DNA of 60,000 nt from Chrysomallon squamiferum (taxonomy: Eukaryota > Mollusca > Gastropoda > Neomphalida > Peltospiridae), in assembly GCA_012295275.1 (NCBI GenBank), contig CM022679.1:17188342-17248341 (forward strand), in the 5' to 3' direction. Positions within the stretch are counted from its first letter, which is position 1. Each line of letters starts with the position of its first letter. A program made the translations under genes and the position numbers. Under the pieces are notes generated by a model. The model was not told the DNA's origin and made no database searches. It saw nothing but the letters and a program-made list of their open reading frames with translations. Of the stretch, positions 13,204 through 27,744 are shown piece after piece.

Positions 13204-16200
13204 ATATTTAATTCAAGAATGTTAATATTTTTTTTTTTTACAGAATAAAAAATTCTAAAATTCTAAAATTAAAAAACAAACAAAAAAAAGCAGTAGTGAC
13301 AAAATAACTAAAATCCTAGAATATTTCATCTGATAAATGTAAACCAAACACATTTGTAGCTCTGAAACTTACCTTAGATATCCTAGTAATTGAATGGTCA
13401 ATGCCAACATGAATAAAATAAAGATTTTCTACCACTTGTTTTTTCACATGTATAAATTTGACATGTCTGCAAGTTCAGAAGTTGTTTTGGAAGAGACATG
13501 CTGCTTTGACATAGCCATGGACTCTGCACTGCTTAATGGCCATTAAGACCAAGACCACCAAGAAAAACAAATCCCAGGAGTTGTTTAAGTAATGAGGAAA
13601 ATTTATGGTTTGCAGAAATATGAATTGAACTGGGCTTTCTGTGATCATCTGGAAGAAATAATTGCTGTCATGTGGCAGGTGTCTGGAGAAGACTGAACTG
13701 TTTTCCTATCTGTTTAGATTATAACAGTGCCATGTTGTTTATTTGTGTGCAAAAATATATAACACAGGTGTGACTCACTCTGTGTGATGATCATTGTATT
13801 GTTTGTTAGCATATTTAACTGTGCAGTGTGTCAGGTCAGGACATAATAAAGTGAGAGAGATGGTCCATTGAAGCAGCAAATATGATTATAAATGAGCTAT
13901 AATTTATTTTTCTTTACCTTTAACAGAACAGTAATTGGCTCAATAGTTAAAACTTAGGTATGATATGTTGTCCAATGGCATGTTACCAGACATCCATGAA
14001 ATACACATTTCTACAAAAATAGCTCTTGGATGCACTGATCAAAATAGATCTTGTGACCTCTCATACCTGAAGCCTATACTGTAACCAAGATTTTCTGATT
14101 CAAAACTATGAAAATATGTTGATGGTAAACTTTTATAAACCATCTGAGTTCTCTTCTTTATTTTATTTCTTAAATAATTATTATACTATTTGAAACAACT
14201 GTCAGGGCTAAATACTCAGTAAGCAATATTTAATTATGTAAAACAAATATATATCAATTTAAAAACGTAACTAACCATTAATTAATAATCAGTTTTCCTA
14301 CCTGTCACATTGGTAATATCCTGATCAAACAAATAACAAAGAATAATTTAATCAAGCAGGTGCTTGTTTGCACAGTATCCTTTGACAAATGCTCAAGTCA
14401 GCACTGCTCTGTCAGAGATACATCAGCTCTTTTACAGATTTCCTTTCACTGTCCACAGGTGCCTTGAATTCCACTGACAGAATATTGCAGTGGAATCTCA
14501 GCATTGCTCAGTGCTTTGGCCATTTCCACATACTGAATTGATTCAGCCTATGTGCAGAGTCTTGCTCCAGCAGTCTCTACATTACATTTCTGTAGCTGTG
14601 GCCACTGTCTCTCTATGTATCAACAATGACTGTTAGGTGAAAGCTATTTATTTGAAAATATGCTTGCCTCTTTAAGTCATATTTTACTGGTGTTTCAAAG
14701 TCATATATTTCAGGGAATATTTTGTTAATGAAACATTTTACAGCAGTTCATCTTGATAGAAATACATATCTATCATTGTCTGTTGCTATGGAGATAATAT
14801 TAAAGGATACATCTCATAAAAATACTTACAGTTCTGAATTCCTATTAAAATAAAGAAAAAGAAGATACATATTTTGTATATACATTGGATATAAAATTTA
14901 AAAACAAATTTACAATTTACAGGATCCCTGCATTTTTGTTTCTACTTTTGTTTATGCTTAATAACTTTTCAAATAGGAGAAAGAATGATTTATTATCACA
15001 GAGTGTTAAAATTAAAGATACACCACTGAACTCTTGTCTGCCTTTTGATAATGTTATCGGTCTGCATTCTCAGAATATAGCTATAATTCTGTTTGGCAAA
15101 TCATCAGCAGACCAGAAAATTTATCCTTATTGATTTTTTTTTTCATCTCAGTAGATGATTCTCAGTGACACAGGGGGTAGTGGTTGAGAAGCTGACGTCC
15201 AAAATAATTCATTGTTAAAAGAACAAATTGCAGTTAAATGCATTAAATAGCAAAGGTCACCTGATCACTGTAATAACCAGAGAAAGATGAATGACCAATT
15301 AAACTGTGAGGATTCTTTTAGATTGGGAATTATTTATGTCTGGTCTTGGCATTTTTGTTTCTTCTTGGGTCTTTTACAATTGGATTTGTAATTTCATTTT
15401 GATTCCTGAAATTTAGATGTTAAAAATATTTGGAAAAGCTTATTATTTAATTATGTTTTCTGTTTTTTACATTACTATTCCAATACCATATTTATTGTTA
15501 AATATTTGTATTATTATTTTTAGTTAATTTTGATTCTTTAGATTTGTGATAAGAATCAGAGAATACTGCTTTAATTTTGTGCATATTACTTTTCACAGAA
15601 GTAGGTTTTTTTAATTTTCTAATTTTTTATCAGTCTGTTGGATAGATGGTTTATACACATTTTTCTGACTTTCCATTCAGTCAACATTCCTGTCTGCCAA
15701 AGCAGATGGAGTGGGCAATTTAGGATATATATTTATATCCATAAAATTCAACAAGCATGACACAAACAATTAGAGTCTCTTCCAATACCACATGTAAACA
15801 CTGATGTGAAGATGGATGATACAGCAAAAACATTCAGATGATGTTGTCATGCCAACTGCAATACATATCTTTCATAATTCTGAGTTGTTGTTTTTATACA
15901 AAGTCATCTCATAGAATTATGGCTAAAAGACTAATTTGCTCATTAATAAAAAAAATGTCCTTAATTTAATAGAAACACCTATTAAAATACCACCATCCTT
16001 TATTTTTTATTTGTATTAGATGAGAAAAGTTATGACTATTTTTGGTTTTAATATTGGTGCAGCCCATTTTACTTAATAATCTATATTAGATGCAGCAACA
16101 ACCAGCATACTATCAATGTTAACAATCTAAGAAAAATGGAATATTTGTAATAAATGTATTCAATAATGTTATACTTGTTTTAGTTTTTCTGTAACATTGT

Positions 16201-16316
16201 TTGGTGTTCAGTTCATTTGTTTTAATGGGGTTTTTTGTTGTTGTTGCTGTTTGTTTGGAAGTTGTTGTTTTTTAATAATAGATGATATTGAGAAATTTCT
16301 AATTCAGCAATTAATA

Positions 16317-16560
16317 AAAAAATATGTCAAAAAACAATACTATACAATCAAGATGTGTCATTTAATAGTTTTATCACATCTTCTTTCTGAGCTGAATGTG
16401 TAAGTAAAAGCAGAATAATGCTATTTAAATGAAAGCAGAGATGTGTCTAAAAACAGTACTGTACAATTGTGATATGTTTCCTAATAAAACTTAATCACTA
16501 GTTAGTTTTGAGCTGTGAATGCAAGTAAAAACAGAAGAATACTGTAGAAAGTGAAGGCTT
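16317..16560. repeat. Diverged tandem duplication, unit about 122 bases
   Basis: The first copy (about 16322-16440) and the second (about 16442-16560) share AAAAACA(A/G)TACT(A/G)TACAAT, TGTGTC/TATGTTTC, GAGCTG(A)ATG.(G/A)(T/C)AAGTAAAA and CAGAA(T/G)AAT.CT in the same order. Confidence 0.7.
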
Positions 16561-17427
16561 ACATATTAATTATCACAACTGTATAATTATTGTTATGATA
16601 AAGGATCATTACAAAACATTTAATTCAACATTTTATTTAAACAAACTGTTGATGAATGGGTTTATCTGTTTGAGCAGAAGTACAATCAGGAGACTTCTTG
16701 TCTGATGATCTGTAAGTACTTGAGCAAATATTAATCCCAAATGACATTTTCTTACAAGATGAAAAGTAATTTTCAAAATGAATATTGCAATAATGGGAAA
16801 CCATGCAATATTTTGTTTCTATACAACTGGTGCCAAGGTTATGTGTCTTGTTATATGTTGCCTTTACATGATTGGATAAAACCAATTTTCTGCTGCCCTC
16901 TCCAGCCAAGAGACAAGACTGGCTATACATCTGTGAGATACAGTGATTAGTTTGAAAAATAACAGAGATTGAACACAAAAAAAAAGAAAGAAAAAAGCAC
17001 CCAGAGTAAACTGTTTTCTTTCCAGAAGAGTTAAAATATATATCTAGTTCAGAACGGAAAGTTAGTCTGTGCACAATTCTTTTATCTATGTAGGGTCAGG
17101 AATATATATAGCTTGGTGGTTTGAATGAATAAGATTTAAGGAATCTCCCATTGTCTCTCTCTCATACTTTACCATTTTCTCTCTGCTTATTTGTGTTATG
17201 GAAATAACAATATTTTAAAGAACAAAAATTGTATTATGTATCATTTCATTTCTAGTAAAAAGTACATACTTAATTCTCCCTTCTTTAACTATTGAAACAC
17301 TAAGCTGATGCAAGAGACTTATTAATTAAGTATATTTTATACAGAAAACAAATATTAATTCATGCTGGACATTTCAGCTTTTACACAGTTCAATTATTGT
17401 TCTAATTTTACTTTCATGTCAGCAAGG

Positions 17428-17540
17428 AAACTTTTAATACACCTTTCATTGGACAGAAAAAAACAAGGCAGGAAGGAATCTTTTATTATATACCTTTCAT
17501 TAGAAAGAAAAAACAAGGCTGTGAATAATCTTTTATATGC
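17428..17540. repeat. Tandem duplication, unit about 58 bases
   Basis: CCTTTCATT(G/A)GA.AGAAAAAA followed by ACAAGGC and a GAATCTTTTAT or AATAATCTTTTAT end occurs twice in succession. Confidence 0.65.
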
Positions 17541-19102
17541 AGCTTTTGTTTTATATTATATACAGATATATTTTTAAATGATTTATCTGTATTGTTTGGT
17601 CTTTTTATCTGTCTTATGCAGTTTCTTTACAAAAATCATTTGACATTTTACCACAGAAATGAATAATTTGCATTGATTTTTTACTAGGACAAATTTAAAA
17701 TAGCATCAAGAGAAAACTGACTTTTAGGTTTACTGTTAGCCTGTTTATTTAATTGACTGGACATTGTGTACCTTACACAAGGAATGTTCTCCATAGAAAA
17801 CGAAGGTCGATTTCAGGTTTTGTCTATTTAATTTTTTTCCTTCATCTCTTGTTGAAACCATAAGATATCAATACTGGTGACCAACAGGCCAGGATACAAG
17901 ATTACTTTTCAAGTGTGCATGTTGTACAATAACAGCAGAGAAAATCTATAAGCTCTCTATTGTAACAGACAGACCTTTACACAAATTCATTGTAATACTT
18001 GTTTTCTCATAAGTTTTCAGTGAAAATAATAAAAGAAAATCTGAAATTACAAAAATTCATTGTAATAAAATGTGTTTTTACACACACACACACAAATATA
18101 AAATCCGAAATTTTTCATAAGTTTGTATATATGTAGCTTTTCAGTTTTGAAATAACATATTTTTAACAATATGTTTTTGGTTTAAATGATGAATTATTTG
18201 TAATGCTTTATGACAGGGTCATCTGATAATACTGAAAAATATGAATGTTTGTTTTACTGTGTGCATGTTGATGTTGACTTTATCCTGTGAAGATTAGAAT
18301 ATTGAATTGTAGCAGCGATCTTCAGAGCTTCATTTTACTTTAGACCTTATAACAGTGGATGAAAATCTTCCAGTTAAAAAACATTAGCACATAAATGGAT
18401 TAAAGCAATGTATATGTATATATATATATGTATATTAGTAGATGGTAGGTGTGTGTATGTGTGTGGAGTGATACTGTGAGGGAACACATAGTTCATATAT
18501 ATTTTATGCTTAATTGACAATTGTTTTAAAATGTGTTCTTAATGCAGAAAAATTATATTTTTGATAGAACCTGGCACATTTGTCATCAGCTACAAATACT
18601 GGTTACAAAATTAGAAACATCTACTGACAAAAAAAAAAAAAAAAAGCCAGCAGAGACTCACCTTGCACAAAACAAGATTTAATTCCATCAGAAATTCCAC
18701 TGGAAGGGAAATAATTGAATGTATGTAGATGCCTGAAATATGTTGTAATTACTTGCACATCAACCTATCCAGATGGTAAGATAAAGCCATATTGTTGACC
18801 TTTGTCACATCCAGTGAAGGTAATTAGCAAAGTAAAAACATGAGTGAGGAAACTGTTGTAGTAGAATTACCTGTATTCACATTCTGATCAATATTCTCTT
18901 CATAGACTCTGCTGTCACACCAAGTATATTTCATTAAATATGGCTTGCTCTGCTTGTTTTGCATTATTAAAGCTGTGAACTCCTCAAACATATCAGATGA
19001 AATGTTTTGGGAAAACAAAATATAATTACTTGCATGGAATCATTGAATTTAATTTGCTTAATTGGTTCCTGTTCAACATTAATGTCTTGTATAAAATTGA
19101 AA

Positions 19103-19207
19103 AATGAATTTATATATATATATAAACAATAAAAAACACAAAAAAAACCCAAACAATAACAGCAACACACACACACACTCACACAGACACACACGCACAC
19201 ACACAAA
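19103..19207. repeat. (AT)n and interrupted (CA)n
   Basis: A short TATATA tract near 19111-19124 and CA repeats at 19165-19205 broken by TCA, GA and CG. Confidence 0.9.
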
Positions 19208-19439
19208 TCGTTTAATAACATCTCTGATGATCAACGTTAATTTTGTAAAGCATTTCATATTTATTATAAAAACAAAAATGATTTTATTTTAGAAAGCAGA
19301 AAACTTGTCCTTTATGTTTTATTATTGTTTTTATTTGTTTTGGTTAAATATATATATTGTTTGCTAATTATTTTATGATTTTACATTATCTTTTGTTATT
19401 AACTAATATGGATTAGATTATGTATTTATTTGGTAAGTC

Positions 19440-19700
19440 ATGTATTGTTATGTTAACTCATGTATAGATAATCTGACTACATCTGTATTACTGTGTTAAC
19501 TCATGCAGACAGTCTGACTTTATGTATATTACTGTGTAACTCATGTATAGTCTGACTTCATGTGTATTTCTGTGTAAGTCATGTACAGACAGTTTGACTA
19601 CATGTGTATTACAGCATTAACTCACAGACATTCTGACTCATCTTACTACTTGTATATTATTGTGTTAATTCATGTACAGACAGTCTGACTACATGTGAAT
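19440..19700. repeat. Degenerate tandem repeat, unit about 45-55 bases
   Basis: Five to six variants of TATTACTGTGTTAACTCATG followed by TACAGACAGTCTGACTACATG. The AGACAGTCTGACT part contains the small palindrome AGACxGTCT. The copies are clearly diverged, so the array is old. Confidence 0.8.
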
Positions 19701-20598
19701 TAAACATAATGCAACATGTTTCAGGCAAAGATCAATGTTAACAATTACATTGATTACTGTTACAATGCTGCTTGTTTGAAGATGTATTAAAATTTTAACA
19801 GTCTATAATTGTTCATAATTGCTGCATGGAATACAATCTTTAACTGTGATCATATCTAAGATATAAATTATTCTGATTGAACAGCAGTCAAAATGTTGTA
19901 TATCAGAAAATATTTACAACTAAAATATTACTGAACTTCATGCTAGTTTTCATGATGAGAAAAGTGAAAATAATTTTTAAAACAATACCAGTAATGCTTT
20001 GTTTTTTAAATTAAAAATTAAGAAATAAATTAGTAAATAAAAAAAAAAAAAGAAAAAAAAAAGTAAAATTAATTAATTAAACAACTGAAATATAAAAATA
20101 TTTATAATCTTACATTAATATATGTCAGCAGTTTCATATTAAAAAAAAAAGCCTATGTTTTGTATTTTTAAAATTGTCTAATTTGTATGATAAGGTTTTA
20201 AAAATGATAGTTTCAAGCAGAAAATATTCTCATAAAATGTTTTTTTTTTTTTTTTTATATATATATGGTGGAAGTAAGTCAGTTTAATATAGAAACGAAA
20301 GCATTCGAAATGATAGCATTGCTTCACCTATGCTGGGTCCATACTTTTAGTCATTTTATTTGTAGAATCAGCTCAATATATTTATCTGTTAATCCAGTTT
20401 TGCAACAGTATATTTTATTTTAAATATTTATTTATTTTTAAAGATTTTTGCAGTCCAAAACAAACAAATATTGGAATCAAAAAGCATATTATATAAAAAG
20501 TGAAATAAATAAAATGGAGATTAACATTAGAATTTTTTTCATTAAAAATAATTTTGTCACATACATACATGAACATGCATACATACATAAAGGTTCAT

Positions 20599-20599
<1 letters not shown>

Positions 20600-20656
<57 letters not shown>

Positions 20657-20680
20657 TGTGTGAGAATATGTATGTATGTA
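20600..20680. repeat. Compound microsatellite (CT)n(AT)n(GT)n(TATG)n
   Basis: About 11 CT units, 7 AT units and 11 GT units abut without spacers, followed after a short gap by TATG repeats. Confidence 0.95.
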
Positions 20681-21862
20681 TGTGTGTACATTCTGACACT
20701 GGTGTTTTCAAACAAGCAATAACACAAATGATCTGTTTTTGTTGCCAATAACTTTAAAGCTAGTCTATTCAGTGTGAAATCTAGCAAATGAGTGCAGTAA
20801 ATTTGTAATTGTATTATTTCTGCTGACAGCACAGGCTCACAGCATGACAGAATTATTACAATAGTATGTACACTATATAAAACTTATAGTTTCTATCCTG
20901 TCACATAAACAAGAAAATGGCAAGAAAGCAATGCATCATTCTTCAGTAGGAAACAATTCTCTGGGGTTTTTTTTTATTAGAAGTATTCATTTTCTGCAAC
21001 TGAAAATAAGATGTCTAGTTTAAAGTTTATTTTCAGAACATTAATTGATTGTAGTGGAAATAATTAAAGATTTGCACAAATGTAGAATTCAAGAAATAAA
21101 TTATTAGTTATAAAAAGAGTTTGGCTTAATGTTGTTTGTTTAATGTTCTTGCTCAGACATTTATCTTCATAGCAAAATAAAATTCTTAGATTTGTCACTA
21201 TTTTTGTCAGTTTATTGTTGTTATCAAATGTAAATTAAATGATCATTTGTAAAGCTTAATGAAAATCATTTATATACCATACAGTTATGATGTCTGTGTT
21301 TTATGCTTTCTTCAGACTGAAATAATACTTACTTTCCTTTCAATCATTCTTCTTTCAACTTTTATGACAATTTTAGGAGAAAATTCAAAAAGAAAAAAAA
21401 AGGTTTTGACTGATTTGACAAGTTTGTTTCAGTAAAATTTTATGCATATTATTACTTATTTAGTGGTTGTGAAGTTCATTTACTTTTTGTAATATGTAGT
21501 TTCCAGTTTCAGACTGTAGAAAGTTCATATAAATCTTTAACCAAGAATTTAATATATCTAAAAATGTATTTTTAAAAAGCATCCAAAAAATATTATTATT
21601 ATTTTATTATAATTATTGTTTTTTGGTTTGTAGGTGTTTTTTTTAAAATTTATTTTCTTTTCTGAATATTTAATAAAATTGTAACTGTTGTCATGAATGG
21701 AAGCTACTCAGATTAATATTAAGAACAACTTGTTGGAGATGAATTAAAGAACAAACAGAAAATACCAGTTAAAGTTTGTAGTTTTAAAATCACATATAAA
21801 CATCTTTCTGTTAGATGAAATAATTAACTTAATTAAATACTATATATTGTATTTCTTCTCAG

Positions 21863-21920
21863 CTGAAGAGGAAATTGATTGAAGATGTCAATATTCATGG
21901 TACAGAAAATGTTCTTAAAG
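21863..21920 (+). CDS. SDR42E1: SDR42E1-like exon a (first one visible)
   Basis: Acceptor TTCTTCTCAG, donor GTAAGA. It encodes LKRKLIEDVNIHGTENVLK plus the first base of a Gly codon, matching the family segment in which a helix leads to the (E/D)VN..GT.N(I/V)L motif. Start phase 0, end phase 1. The preceding exon should end in the family's SGREQ-like sequence; none was found in 1-21862. Confidence 0.9.
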
Positions 21921-24900
21921 GTAAGAATTGCTACTAGACTGAATGTGTTTATGGATGAATGTAATGTAATTGGTAATAATAATTTTAAATAATCAGGGAA
22001 GATAAATGATCTTTTGTGACATCAGTTAAATACACTGGTACATATATGCTATAAATACAAAAGCTCATTATTTCCACACATGTATCCCACATATAAGTAT
22101 TTACAGATGTATATATCCAGACATAAATGTATACAAATGTTTACAACTGTAAACACACAAATATTTGCACATATTACAATTAATATCATTTATTTTTAAA
22201 AAAAAGACTGTTGATCTATTATGATAAAATTTGAATTATAATCATGATTAAAATAAATAAATAATAAAATAATAATAATAAAAATAAAAAAGTGTTCTGT
22301 AACTTAGTATTAGGCAGGATAAATCCTTTTTGTTCCTCCATTCATACTGTTTCTTATTTTAACTAGTCCTCTGTCACTGAAATGTCTTTTTAACCATGAG
22401 GGGAATGGAGTAGATCTATATGTGCTAACTACTAAGGGTGGTGTTTGAAGTGAAAATAGCAGATTTTAACATTGTTGTTAGTTTTAACATCTGAAAAATC
22501 ATTAATCTTGAGATTGCATTAGTTAAATTAATTAATGTTTTATTAAAATTACTGGAATTCTTTAGCACTAGTATATTTTTAATTACATTTCTTTTAATCA
22601 GAACACAGAGATCAGCTTTATTTTGCAGATGATTAAAAGCAAATATAATACCTTCATTACTTCATGAAATGACAATTTAAAAAAATGTATATTTAAATGA
22701 TTAAATGTGGAAAAATATTACTATGTTATGAAATAATTAAATTAATTGTTAATTAAAACTATACTAAGCTTCACATTAAGAATAACAACATTGGTGATTC
22801 CATTTACCACATTAATTTACAAAATTCATAACAGGTAGTTATATCCAAGATGAAAGGGATAATCTGGATTCCAAATTACATACGAATTAGTATCAGTTAT
22901 TAGAGTTTTTAATCACATTAAAATAACATTAAAATCACATTAAAATAACATTAAAATAGTTAATGCATACATTAAAGGCTTTTTTTTGCCATATTTATAG
23001 AAGAAAAAAATTATTAAAAAAAAAGGGTAACTGCAGAACACTTGTAGTGGATTTGTGGTGTCCTCCTAGAAACTTGAACTCTTCATATAGATATGATCTC
23101 ATCTGTAGAATAAAGTTAGCCTTAGTTCCTATGTGTCATCATATTGATCCACCAGCACTGCCTTTCTCTGACCATCATGTACAGTTAATCACAGATGAAA
23201 CTTACAGCCCTGTAGAGGCAACTTTTCTTTCAAAGAAAACTTATCTACATCAGCAGCAGAGGCTTGATTAATTTCTGCCACAGTCGTCTTCAATTTCCCT
23301 TGATTAGATTCTTCTTTGATACACTGCCGTTTCTTTCTAATATTTTGGTTGATGTCTGACACTGTTTTTTAACTTTAAAAAAAGAAATGTATTGTTTTTA
23401 ATCCTCTGTTTAGTTTGAACCTTTTTAATCTTCTCATCAGTAGGGAATGGAATCAATACTTTTCTACATACCAGTTGCTGTTACATGTTTCAGCTGTTGT
23501 TGGTATGTTAAAGGTTCCAGTTTTCTTAGATGTACATATATAAAAAATTGCTTTTAAAACCATTTAAGTTACAATCAAAGTCCAGTTTTTAATCATTAAA
23601 TTTCATTCATCCTTGAGTGACCATTCACCAGTTTCAGAAGTGTTGATGAAAAAAGAGGTTTAGTGACTGAGAGTAAATCATTAATTGGTATCATTGGGTT
23701 TTTCTGAGGTGTTATCAGATTAAAATAATAATAAAAACTTTTCATTTCATAATGATGAAATTTTAATAATAAAATGATTCATTTCAAACACTGCTAATTC
23801 TCATAATAGGAAAATATAAAAATATATACCAGTATATATAGCAAAAACTATCAATGTAAACTATCAGTGTAAACCAGATGCTAACATTTTCCATTAAGGA
23901 GAATATTGATTTTTTAATAATCTTCTATGCAGGTGTGTATCTTGTAGTTCATGTTAAGACAATCTTTTTCTATATTACTGAAGAATAAACAACATATATA
24001 CATCAGAAATTTTCAATCACTGATTTTCTAGAACTTCTTGTTCAAGGACAGAATTACAGTAAATTTCAGTTCAGTGGGAGGCTACTTAAATACTGCATAC
24101 ATAGGACTGTACACTGTTGATGGTGATCATTTTGTTTCAAGAATCATTTAGCAGAATTGTAATCTGGCATGCTTTAGAACCAGGGGTTTAGGAATATTCA
24201 GTTCATTAGTAAATATATCATTTATAAATTAATTATTTTGTTTACATATGAAAACATATACAAAACTTTTCATTAATGACCAATGTTTGCATAAAATTTG
24301 GAAAAATTCAGTTCTGTAGGAAATATAGTATTTTTATGTATGTAAGCTTTTGAAATAATTCAATTATTTTGTCTGCATGTGAAAATATATAAAAATCCTT
24401 TCATTTATGATTTATGTCATTTCTTTTATATACTTATAAAACCTGTTTAAAACTAAACTAAAGAAAACTCAAATAAATGTTTAAGATTTATCTAAAACTT
24501 ATTTCCACAGTACACACACACACACACACATATATATAACCTATTTCCTCCTGTTCTAACTAGTGTTCCATAAGTTGTTTATCATTTTCTTTTTGTTTGA
24601 CATTCATATTGTAATAGTATTAACAGACATTTTTTAAAAACTGGCAGAATGTTCAACAAATGTTGTTTTTTTTTTTTTTTTTTAAACTTATTTTTCAGAC
24701 CATTTATTTTTCTTATTTAAAGTAGAAACCAAAGACAAAAACAAAGGTGTAATTCATGTAATAAAATACTGCATGCAGTTTTCCAATATAGTTATTAAAC
24801 TAGTTTGGGGTATTAAAAAAAAAATGAAAAGAACACAACTAAGCATAAAATCGTTTGCCTAATGCCATTTTGCTAGGATTAATGCCCCATAAAATCAATT

Positions 24901-27694
24901 TTCTATTATAATTAATGACTTAATGTACTGGCTGCAATTACACATTGATTGTACAGATATGTTCATCATACGAGGTAATAACATGTTAGATGTTCACTCT
25001 GTTGTCAGTACTAGTATACCTAATGGCTGGATTCACACTGCTGGGGTACAGTTTAGTTAACTGTATTGTACTCATTTTGGAAAATGTAGACAAAGGATTC
25101 AACCAGCTTTGTATAACTCTATTTTTTTATTTGTTATTATTATTATTTTTTATCTTAGAATAGATGGATTTTTCCATTGCTCATTGGAACACTTTATCTT
25201 GAAAGTTATATTTGCCTGCAGTAATGTGTGCCCCCTTTTGTAAAATCTGGATTTGAAACCCTTATATTTGAGATCCTCTGAATAATGGAGAGAAAAGATA
25301 AAATAAAAACGACATGATAATAAAAAAAAAATTGTCACTCACATTTTATTTGTTTATTTATTTATAGCTTTTCATATTCGAATTTACTTTTAAAAACAAA
25401 CACTTTAGATTATTTGATTTGAAAGCCCTAGAATTATTAAATTTTTAAATTACATTTTGTTGTAATTCTTGTATATTTAAGGTGATCTAATTATCTGGAA
25501 GCAATCTAATTATTATAGAAAAAACAAAACAGAATGTTATGTTGAAAGAGATGATTAATTTTTATTATGTTTTACAAGAATATAATTATTTTCATTTGAT
25601 GTAAAGACACATACATGGAAAACATATCTTTGGTTGACTCCTCCATAAAACAGAAATAGTTTTATGTGGAAAGAGATGATCAATTCATCCTCCTTTTTAT
25701 TATTTTTGTATTCAAAAATATAAAAACATTTCATTTGATATAAATATACATACAGGGAAAAATATGCATCTTAAACACACTTATGTACAGTAATTAACAA
25801 AAGAAAAATAATCATAATTGTTTTGAAATAGATTATTTATTTTTATTAGTTTGGTTTCAAAAAATTAAATTTGTACACACAAACACAGGAAAAACATGTA
25901 TGTCTGTAGGACTCCTGCAAGAGCCAAGAGCCAAGTAACTACTTTTAGAATTTTAATTACATTTTATACTTCACCCACACTGGTAAGTTTGCTTTTAATA
26001 CAAGACAAGGATCTTGGACTCAAAATGTAAACATTTTAAGACAAGGCTATGAAGTATATTTTTATTCTTACAGTAAATAAATATATTTAGATTACATTTA
26101 AGAGAACAATTTTGTGCATTTGGCAGTATAATTATATCTTGAGTGACTTAAAAATAGAAATAACCTTTATAAGAATTTTTTACATAGTCTGAGATAAAGT
26201 AATAATAAAACAGACTGAAAAGTACGTTGATTACAGCAGGGACAAAAATGTCAGTTTGAAATATTCCTAGAACTAAAAATTATAACATCAAGTTAGTACT
26301 GACATAAAAGTCAGAGTTAGGTTATTAAATAAAAAAATTTTGATCATTAAATTATATCAAATTTAATTGGGTATTATTGATGATTTTTTTCTTTCAAGGC
26401 TGTTACAAGTTAAGTTTAGATAAAAGAAAACTCATAATTTTGTTTTACCTTTCTGTATGATTACTTTTGTTATTTTTCTTTTTACGTAAAGAGGTTATCA
26501 ACATGACAATAAATCAAACATACTAAATTAGCAGCTTATCTCTGAGTTTCTTGTTAATAGTTTGTGGTGTTCAGAATTTCTGTTAAAAATTGCATGAGCT
26601 GTACAAGAAATAACAAGTAATATTTTTTTTCTAGTCTTTTTCAGTTTCCCTTTTCAAAGCTTGTTGAAGATCTAATCAATAGACTTTGTTGCAAACAAGC
26701 CATCACAAATGTGCTTTGTGCTGCAAACATCTAAGTTTATGTTACAACTCATTATTGTTTATGGTTTTAGACATCAATGGCTAATTTTTTTTCCACAAAA
26801 AGTAATTACAGGTAGAATTATGTTTTGCTACTTGCTTTTGATGTCAGCACACTACAGCAATAAACATTTTTATAAAAACAAGAAAAAGAAAATATTCATT
26901 ATAGTATTTTTTTATCTGCCAACAAACATGAAATGTAATAGAAATAAAATGAAAAGATGAGGAAAGAATTAATATAAAAAAAAAACAAATTCTGAGTTTC
27001 TGATCTGATCTTCAGTTTCTGGTTATCTTAAAAAATATTATACATAGACTAATCATTAATAGATGGAATAATGGAGGTAACTTTAATTTTTATTGACATA
27101 CTTTTTTTTAATGAAACTAATTTTAACTTGAAAATTGCATCTGTCACTAATGGTAATCTTCCTGTTTTGTTTCCCAGCATGACATAAAATCTTTTATTTT
27201 GTTTTCAGATATTTTTAACAGTATATTCTTTAGTTTTCTGGTATGAGTATCTAAAAGGTTTGATTCAAATCTTTGATAAAAAGATACACAGCAACCATGA
27301 TGTAAGATTTGTCAGGTAGTAGGTGATGAACAGGTGTTTGGGGAACATCTAAAACATCTTCCCACTAGAGATCTCTGCTGAATCATGTTATTTGCCTGTC
27401 TTTGTTTTTAATTAAGTGGTCAGCATTCATTGACAACAGCAATACCAAAGGGAATTTTAGTCAGTTTGCATGAAATGAATAAATTAGAACTGATTATCTC
27501 AAAGCATTAATCATCAGTTACCATTTATATATTGATGAGAAATTAAATTCATTGCTGGGATTTCAATGGGTAATATTTTGAATCAGTAGTTTGTTCTTAC
27601 AGACAGAAAAACACATATTACAGCCTTTGATAATCCATTACTGCCCCTGCACGAATGGGAAATAGCTCAACACACACACACACACACACCCACC

Positions 27695-27744
<50 letters not shown>

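Larger units (their letters stand above)
1..21862. other. Non-coding stretch: intron or upstream flank of the SDR gene
   Basis: No convincing coding exon was found here on either strand. Open frames of 60-145 codons occur but lack homology, splice support or coding-like composition. The sequence is AT-rich, with a probable small DNA transposon at 3566-4212, eroded tandem repeats near 5030-5560, 12940-13203, 16317-16560, 17428-17540 and 19440-19700, and many microsatellites. Slightly more GC-rich patches lie at about 6240-6790, 13460-13720, 14390-14640 and 16640-16960; I could not assign a function to them. Confidence 0.6.

Noticed and set aside
16637-17074. 145-codon minus-strand frame
   Set aside because: No homology recognised, no splice or poly(A) context that supports a gene, and a low-complexity Phe/Ser part.
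22963-23271. 102-codon + strand frame
   Set aside because: No recognisable domain, a low-complexity poly-Lys start, and it lies inside an intron whose flanking exons already join in phase.
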